Shown here one piece after another: positions 56,945 through 64,000 of a stretch of 64,000 nucleotides of DNA. The DNA is taken from assembly GCA_905221605.1 (NCBI GenBank), contig CAJNDS010000323.1:1-64000 (forward strand). The letters are read 5' to 3'. The position numbers and the translations under genes were made by a program. Within the stretch, counting starts at the first letter, position 1. Each line of letters begins with the position of its first letter. Below the pieces are notes generated by a model. That model did not search any database. It was not told the DNA's origin and saw nothing but the letters and a program-made list of their open reading frames with translations. The DNA is from Symbiodinium natans (Eukaryota > Sar > Dinophyceae > Suessiales > Symbiodiniaceae).

Positions 56945-58265
56945 TTTTAATAATTCATTAAATAGTTTACTCTATTTCACTCATTTGTCTAATGCAATTG
57001 ATTTAAATACTTTGATTAACTTCGTTGATTCCAAAAAGCTTAATTCACATAGTTTGATCCACTCAGCAATTGCTCGAGCGGGAGCTCCAACAGAAGTGAC
57101 CGGAACAATTTGCTCGAGATCGTGGATTGCTATTAATTTTAATGTGATTCCTGTCAGTTTTACTTGGGTTCTTATTCAATTGAATAGGATTCATAGCGTT
57201 CGTATGAATTCAATAGGAATCCTATTTACATCAATAGGAACCCCATTAGAATGAATGAGAACCCTCTTGAAATTAAGACGAATCCTTTAAAAACTGAATC
57301 CTAGTACAATTACTGGGACTCTGGTTCAAATATGTAGAAGCTTATTAAATCAATAGGGACTCCTATTAAAATTGGACTCCTAAATTCAGAGGAATCAGAG
57401 GAAGCCCATTGAGATGAATAGGAACCCTTTTGAATTCATAGGAATGCTATTAAATCAATAGGAGCCCTACAAAAACTTATAGGAATTCTGTTAAGAGTAA
57501 CAGGAATCCGTTTAACATGAAGAATCCTGTTCAGATTAGGAGGACCAATAGAGTTCGATTGAACCCTTTAAAACAAGAAGAGTCATACTGTTAGAATTAT
57601 TATGAACCCTATTAAAAATTTAGTTAATAGGATTGCAATTAAATTTTATTAGGAATTACAATAAACTTACTGGGAGTCTAATTGAAATGAATAGAGAACA
57701 CGATTCAAAAAAAAACAATAAATGCACTATTGAATCTAATAAGAACTTGGAACCCTACGAAAACTAATAGGAATCCGTTTAACATGAATGAGAAACCCTG
57801 TTAAAATGAATACGAAGTCTATTCAAATTCACCAGAAACCTATTTAAATGAATAGGAAGCTTATCAAAGCAAAAGGGGTCCCAATTAACAATTGTACGAA
57901 ATCTTATTAGATTGAATGAGCAGCCTATTCAAATTCATAGGAATATGATTAAAATTTGTTATGAAGCGTATTAAAGTTCTCAGGCTTTCTATTAAAATTA
58001 CTAGGAATAAGAATGCCATTAAAACTGCTAAGAATCTGATTAAATTGAATAGGAATCAATATTAACCCGAATGAAATTCATAGGCACCATTTAATAGGCA
58101 TCTTTGAGTGCTAGTAAAATTATTCGGAATCTTATTACTTTTAGAAGAACTCACATTCAAGTGAACAGGAGTAGGATGAATTTTAATAGGAAGCCTCGAC
58201 AATAATAAGGTATCCTATAAAACTCAATAGAAATCCCATTAAGATTAAAAAGACTCTTATTTTCC
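56945..58265. repeat. AT-rich array of near-palindromic units of about 21 bases
   Basis: The words ATAGGAATCC, CCTATTAAA and ATTAAAATGAATAGGAA recur throughout at 20-23 base spacing. The core AATAGGAATCCTATT is a palindrome except for its central base. The composition is sharply more A+T-rich than the rest of the window and no coding frame persists. Confidence 0.8.
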
Positions 58266-58295
58266 GTCTCTAATTTTTAAATGTATCCTTTTTCT

Positions 58296-58440
58296 CGGCT
58301 CTCCGAATTTAGAATTCCAGATTTCCAGATTTTTCAGGGGCCCCCAGTTCCAGAATTCCTGATTCTGGATGCTGGAATTCTGGAACTGGTGCCTCTAAAA
58401 AAATCTGGAACTCTGGAATTCTGGAATTTGGGGTCTGAGA
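58296..58440. repeat. Large inverted repeat made of CTGGAATT words
   Basis: Perfect 16-base arms CCAGTTCCAGAATTCC (58344-58359) and its complement (58374-58389) enclose a 14-base loop. Pairing continues imperfectly outward to about 58300 and 58434, giving arms of roughly 60 bases. Each arm is built from TCTGGAATT repeats. Confidence 0.85.
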
Positions 58441-58539
58441 AAATCTGGAATTCTGGACTTCTGGAATTGAGGGTCTCTGGGGAGAGGTTTTCATAGTGTA
58501 CGATAGGAAAACATAGCAAAACGTGGGTTTGGGGGGGGT

Positions 58540-58667
58540 AGCATATATATATATATACATATCTACATATCTACATATCTACATATCTACATATCTACAT
58601 ATCTACATATCTACATATCTACATATCTACATAAATGTATATGTACCTAAATGTATATATACATATG

Positions 58668-58700
<33 letters not shown>

Positions 58701-58745
58701 GTATGTATATATATATATATACGTAAATATATATATATATGTATA
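58540..58745 (+). repeat. CATATCTA octamer and TA-rich microsatellites
   Basis: About nine copies of CATATCTA (58557-58632) are followed by ATGTATATATA-like sequence to 58745. Confidence 0.95.
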
Positions 58746-58749
58746 AATT

Positions 58750-59700
58750 TGTGTATGTACGTATCTTTGGCAGGGAATTGTATACGGTTATGTTTTGAAC
58801 ATCCCTGCCAACGGGGCACCCCCGCGGCCTTTCTGGGGCCACCCGGGGCCTGTGCCCCTCCCGAAAAACTGATTTGTTTTCGCTTGTGGAGTTTTGGAAG
58901 ATCTTTGAACTGCACCGGCTTGTTTAGACAATAGCTTTGCGAATTGAAATAAGGCGTCAAATATTAAAGGCTTAAGTAAGTTGAGCACGTCAAAAGATTT
59001 AAGTCAATTAAGCTCGGTTCTTGGGGCCTTGATTGGGACAGGGCTGTGCACGGTGTCAGCTTGCCTGGACGAAATCTGAAAATTTCATGATGATGTCACA
59101 TTTAATTTCCATTATTTTCCCTTGAGAGTTTAGCGTGTTTTTGCCACCGGGTTTTGGCTCTCACACTCGCGCAAGGCAGGCAAGGATTCGGTCGGAAGGT
59201 CCACTCACTACCCGGGTTTAGGGTTTAGGGCTAAAAATGCCGCCTAACGGCTTAGGTCCCTTTGCTATATCATCAACCACTGAAAATCCCTCGTTGTTTC
59301 TTCCGCATCTCCATCCTCCTCACTTGAATCGCCATGCAAGAAGCAAGATCAGTTCTTGTCTTCCCTTTCTCATCCGTCATCACCCATCCGCTGTCTTCAT
59401 TTTTCTGCTTTGTTCTGATGTTCCCAGAATAGAAACGACTGAGTGTGACGTCATCTCACCGGTCCTTTCCTGTTCCCCTCTGCAGTCTCTCTCGATAAAG
59501 GAAACAGGACGCGGAGCAAAACGAGAGTAGGTCATCTCCCAGCTGGGGCATCCGCCACCGCTTTCCACCTCCATTTTCATCTGCCCTTATCAGGAAGAAC
59601 TTTGCCGGGATCCCACAAGAGAAGCCACCAGGCTGATCGAGCATGCAGCTCTCCAAGGTCTTTGAGCAGCCGCCCCTTGACTCTCCTTCCTCATTCCCGA
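58750..59700. other. No supported gene; contains a short telomere-like word
   Basis: GGGTTTAGGGTTTAGGGC at 59214-59231 contains two to three TTTAGGG units. Otherwise there are unassigned short frames. GC-rich sequence at 58800-58865 separates the AT-rich array from this stretch. Confidence 0.5.
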
Positions 59701-59717
59701 GACACAGAGTGAGAACG

Positions 59718-60340
59718 AGCAAAGAACTCGGGAAGGACAAGCAAGCCAGGAAGGAGGACGTCTCCTGTTTCTTCTGCTTGCTTCTGATTCCTCATCTCCC
59801 TTCCCAATATGCTGCATATTCAGTATTCGTGAGTCATGAGAGAAGGAAAGACGGATTCGTACACAAAACGACAAGCTCAAGCCGTTCTTGCTGTTCCCAG
59901 AAAACTTTGGAAAGACAGAGTGGCACATCACCTTTCCTGGCACTCGTTACATTCTCATTAGGTCATCATGACGGAAACGATGTGACCTTCTCCTCTCCAT
60001 ATAATCGAAAAGTCTTTGCCCGGGTGTTTTCCGTCTGCCACAAGGAAGGGAAAAGCGACTTGGCAGATCCAGGCTGTCGGCGTGCACCTCTCCCAGCATC
60101 CGCCCTTTCAGCACTGTATCATACCATATCGCTTCAAGAGCAAGGAGGCCCGTGTCTCCACTTTTGTCCTTCCTTCTTTCGTTCTCCTGCCTCAGGCACG
60201 AGACAATGAGGACGAGATAGAGACGAAGAAAGAACTCGGGAAGGGACAAGCAAGCTGGAAAGGAGGACATTTCCTGTTCCTGCTTCCTACCATCTTCCTT
60301 TCTCCGCTTAGTCCCTATTGCTTGCTTCTGACTTCCTTTT
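59718..60340. repeat. Diverged duplication of a 50-70 base element
   Basis: AAAGAACTCGGGAAGGACAA with following GCAAGC and GAAGGAGGAC words occurs at about 59720-59771 and again at about 60229-60281 with a few changes. A GCTTGCTTCTGA word trails both copies. No gene is supported in this part. Confidence 0.7.
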
Positions 60341-60344
60341 CTAA

Positions 60345-61325
60345 GTAAAAGTCTATGGAAATAATATACTCTTCAGTGAAAATTTTTCTGTGGTACATGA
60401 GCAAAGAAGGCACTAAAGCCACAAACCTCCTCCCTGCTCTTTTTGCGGCTAACCTGTCTCATCTTCTTCTTGCCAACCGGTGGTGGCAAGGGAGGAGGGG
60501 AAGTGATCGTGGCATCCTTGGCAGTCGACCTGCCTCGCTGTCCCCGAATGTGCGTACATGTCATGGTCGCGTTCCGTCGGACGAGTCTTGAAACCCGAGG
60601 GTGGGTGACTGGGCGCTGATGTCTCCTATGTGTGGTGATGTGTGGCCAGCGTGGGCTTGCAAGAACAGCCTTTCCTCTCCATGCCCCTTCGGCTTTGCCA
60701 AAAACATTTGCCGGTGCTCATTGCTGTCATAGTGTCCAGCAGTCCAGCATCACAAGTCACGGTGTTTCCGCAAGTGTTCCGCAGGGCTCTGGCACATTAT
60801 ATGCTGTCAGTCCCACCACATTCCATTTTGCGATCTGGTGAGCCAACACGGTTCTCTCTCTGGCGCTCTCTTTCTGTTTCGCGAGCCCTTCAGTGGCTGC
60901 CCTCAGGGCAGCGGGCAGCGGGAAGCATGCAGCAGTCAGCAGGCAGCAGCCCCCCCTGGGCCAATGTCGCAGAGGTTCAAAGAGGAGGAAGACCAAACTG
61001 AGCAAGACTCGGGGTGCGTGGGGCCGTGAGGGTGTCCACAGCCTAAAGCCAACCTACACTCCTGCATCCTTCTAACTGGCCGTAACCCTTTGGGCACCCG
61101 TGCTGCAGTTTCTCCAAATTGTTCTGGTGGATAGACATTTGGACATAATCGCAGACGCCCTAAACTGTCCGTCCCCCTCCCACCCCATTCTCCTCGCCTC
61201 CTGTGCTAAAACCCTTCCATTTGCTTACTGCGCCGCCCAAATTCTCTTCCATGTGCCTATAGCACCGCCCACAATCTCACATGTGCACCGCGCTAAACCC
61301 TTCCAGTTGCTTGTTGCATTTTCCG
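60345..61325. other. No supported gene
   Basis: Short frames on both strands without motifs. Imperfect CAGC/GGGCAGC words lie at about 60905-60950. Confidence 0.4.
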
Positions 61326-61329
61326 CTTG

Positions 61330-61608
61330 CTTATTCCACCACCGCCGCCACTACGACCGCGACGACTACGACTACGACGACTACTACTACTACCGCCACT
61401 ACTACCACTACCACTACCACTATGAGTGATGGTTCAAACGCAGATTTTGGGTTCAAGCACCTCCCCACCATGGCTGGCTCCGAGCTGCAGGCTTGCCTTT
61501 GCATGGACTATCTCTTTCTTTTCTCGCTCTTTTCCCTGTGTTTTCTCTCTCTCTCTCTCTTTTCTCTTTCAACGTCTCTTTCTTCTCATTCTTCTTTCCC
61601 TTTCTCTT

Positions 61609-61700
<92 letters not shown>
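61330..61700 (+). repeat. Trinucleotide tract, then long CT tract
   Basis: CGA, CTA and CAC trinucleotides (61333-61422), then CTCTTT-type sequence and an uninterrupted CT run from about 61619 to 61699. The Ser-Leu open frames here are repeat artefacts. Confidence 0.95.
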
Positions 61701-61701
<1 letters not shown>

Positions 61702-61866
61702 GGGGTTTCGGGGCTTGGTAGTTTGAGGGTTTTTGGGCTTAGGCGCATTTGTGCTAGTCTTGTTATTCTGCCCCCATCTCCTTTGATGAGCTCCCGAAAT
61801 CATTACTGCCAACAGGAAGGCGTGCTGCATACACATCTTGTTGTTGCATCTGGCGGAACAAGGCGG

Positions 61867-62926
61867 TCAAAGAAGATGCGAAATATCGTTGTAGAAAAGA
61901 AATCCCAAGATCTGAAACCTTTTATCCTGGTGGCAACGTGCCAGGAAAATAAGAAGCCTGGCAAGAAGCAGAACAAGGCAGTCCGGGATTTCTGGATGCT
62001 TCAGCGCGCCGCTTCGCAGATTGCTTAGATTAAGATCGGTGTAGTTGGGGCCGGGCGCCCCTGTGCAATCTTGAGCCTTGAGCCGACATGTAGCTATTTC
62101 CCCTTGCTTGTACATCTTGAAGTCTTGCAGCAGCATGAGTCCCGGAAAGGGTCCTCCAAGAGAAGCCCAGATGCTCGCCTGCCAAGTGCGGCTGGTACGG
62201 CTAATGGCTGTCTTCACTCGCCCTGAAAGGATTGGAATCTTGTGTCACAATTTCAGCACTCCAAGCACCTTGGATCTCGTCCCAAGACCAGCTTTTCATT
62301 CCGACGACCGGAGTGCACACAAACATCACCGGCGTCCCTCAGGACATGATGGAACTTCTCGTCTTTTCACCGGAACAAGTTGGACAAAGTTGGGCAGTGG
62401 CCCACCAGGCCCATCCGGCAGATTCCTCCAGGAGCATGAGAGAGGTGTGTCGGAATGGGCATCGCAAACTTTATTCGGCACTTTTATCAGCTCCTGAGAT
62501 GAAGCCAGCACCCGCACCGAAAACGTGGAAACTTTGGCCCCTCAGCAGGCCGAATGTTCACACTCCCGTCACGGTTCAAAGCAAGGCACCTGACTGTCAT
62601 CTCCACCCTCTGCGTCTTCGGAATCCGAGACCTGCAATCCACAAGTTGCCCGGCTTCCAGCGCAGACGGCTTAAATCGGCCTCCATGGCGGCATCGAGCC
62701 TGCAAAGGGCTTGCTGTGTGCATATGAGAGAGAAGCCGCTTGCTCGTGCAGCCTCGCACCAGCAGGCCTTCCAACGAGAGTCTTTACAAAAACATCTGCC
62801 AGCACAGCTCCAATCACGGGAACCTAGCAGGGAGCTTTATGAGAAACAGCAGCAACGAGCAGCAGGAGGCAGGTTCTCCACCGCAACGAACAAGGCCAGC
62901 ACGCTCATGGCGTTTCCAGCTCCCAT
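61867..62926 (-). CDS. Unrecognised small gene with signal-like N-terminus, multi-exon (tentative)
   Basis: Starting at the ATG at 62926, the frame gives MGAGNAMSVLALFVAVENLP, a plausible signal peptide, and stops 29 codons later, so an intron is expected there. Later minus blocks in other frames look coding: about 62830-62590 (CFCKDSRWKACWCEAA and CRLDAAMEADLSRLRWKPG), about 62350-62215 (TPVMFVCTPVVGMKSW and IQGAWSAEIVTQDSNPF) and 62190-61960 (PFPGLMLLQDFKMYKQGEI). I do not recognise the family. A secreted or surface protein is possible. Splice sites are not fixed and the blocks may not all belong together. Confidence 0.4.
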
Positions 62927-63199
62927 GATGACCTCCTAGAGATGCAGCATCAACAAACAACACGCAAGCCTTCTTTGGTACAAGGCTCTAGCAAACATCG
63001 AGATGTTCACAACAAGCAGCTGTGTCAAACATCCTACTATCCGCAAAGATCAATAGTGGCCTGGTCTACCCCTTCATTTGCCAAGCGCGGAAGCGAGTCC
63101 TGATCCTTAAGGCCACTCAAAGCTTTGGCCAGCAAAGGATCCCTGCAACAGAGGACAGGCTTGGCCACTTGTTTATCGAAAACCCAGCACACGTGTCTT

Positions 63200-63926
63200 G
63201 CCTACTGGGAAATCCTTGTAGGTGCAGAAGTTCAACAGGAAGTACGAATCTTAGCCAGCAAATTCCAACAGCGAGGCGTGCGAAGCGTGTAACGTTGCTT
63301 GGGCTACGACCTCTGGGTGACCTGCGCAGCAGACCAGGTCAACAAAACGGGTGAACGAAGCTTGACGAAACTTCACAGGTGGGACAACTTTCACGAACCA
63401 TGAGCCTGCTGCCCATCTCGAATCCACAGCCAACCCCCTTTCCAGCAACATCGCATTGGAAAACCTGCAATTTCTGCTGCGCTCTGAGGCACAAACTGGG
63501 CTCAGGTGGCGTAGCTACGATGGCCCCCATCACATCCTAATCGGAAGGGTTGCGCGATTTCATGTGACTTGGGCGTGTCTTGAAAGACCTCGTGGTAATC
63601 AGAGGAACGATGAGGCCGAGGGACAGTGCGAAACTTGGCAAAGGGTGACTCCACATCTCGCGCAATGTCAGCACCTGCTCTGTGGCAAGCTGCCTTGCAT
63701 GCACAGATGTGACATCCAAGGGAGCTGAGGCATTGGGGGTCTGACAAACCACCGACCACTCAGGTAGCTTGGCCCTTAGCTTGGTTCTGCAACAGCAATG
63801 GCAAAGAAGCCAATCGCATGTGCACTTGATTGAACTCAGCGCTGCACCGTCTGCGTGCCTTCCAGTTCCAATTGCGGCTACATGTCTCAGGAGCACTTTT
63901 GGTGGCCAGCACGCGTTCGAAGCCAA
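63200..63926 (-). CDS. Possible exons of an unknown gene
   Basis: The minus frame 63926-63537 contains KLRAKLPEWSVVCQTPNASA, VHARQLATEQVLTLREMWSH and a hydrophobic LPSFALSLGLIVPLITTRSF. Another frame, 63451-63251, contains SWFVKVVPPVKFRQASFTRF. Both are protein-like without recognised motifs. The remaining sequence to the window end shows nothing I can support. Confidence 0.3.
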
Positions 63927-64000
63927 AGTCGCTGACTGACTGTAGTTCTTCGAACTTCTGGTCCTTGCTCGGCAGCTCTGGTGGTCATGTCTCTAGGCAC

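Overview
The window looks like nuclear DNA of a dinoflagellate, probably of the Symbiodiniaceae/Suessiales type. The evidence is: a GH7 cellulase of the dinoflagellate kind; a TPR plus acyl-carrier gene of the polyketide-synthase sort common in these algae; a membrane-bound class I cyclic-nucleotide phosphodiesterase preceded by a voltage-sensor-like helix bundle; introns of about 50-130 nt (a few longer) with GT, GC or GA donors and short direct repeats at the splice points; abundant simple-sequence repeats; and interstitial TTTAGGG/CCCTAAA-type telomere-like DNA. There is no bacterial operon, tRNA, rRNA or CRISPR array that I can support.

Every gene recognised by content lies on the minus strand, so the 64 kb reads as one co-directional gene array. 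From high to low coordinate, which is the direction of transcription: possible exons at 63.2-63.9 kb; an unknown small gene with a signal-like N-terminus (62.9-61.9 kb); a broad repeat zone (61.7-56.9 kb) with CT tracts, an AT-rich array of near-palindromes and a large inverted repeat; an FHA-domain gene (56.6-55.9 kb); a quiet zone (55.9-53.2 kb); a giant secreted cysteine-rich protein with a 7.0 kb uninterrupted exon (53.1-45.2 kb); a small type I membrane protein with four RxGSK motifs in its tail (44.7-43.6 kb); the GH7 cellulase, whose last intron of about 2.5 kb is full of microsatellites (41.9-38.5 kb); a CA/TG tract and minisatellites (38.2-36.1 kb); the VSD-phosphodiesterase gene (35.8-29.4 kb); a coiled-coil/acidic/one-TM protein with a CxxC-less thioredoxin-like domain (28.1-25.3 kb); poorly resolved exons (24-10 kb); and the TPR-ACP gene (10.0-5.3 kb). 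The first 5 kb holds repeats and a G-rich/telomere-like block but no supported gene.

The genes do not form a pathway. They read as typical dinoflagellate functions side by side: cell-wall (theca) cellulose turnover, cyclic-nucleotide signalling at a membrane, secretory or surface proteins, and a thiotemplate (ACP) protein. Exon boundaries given here were placed by eye from reading-frame continuity and conserved motifs. Those quoted to the base are the better ones; the rest are approximate.
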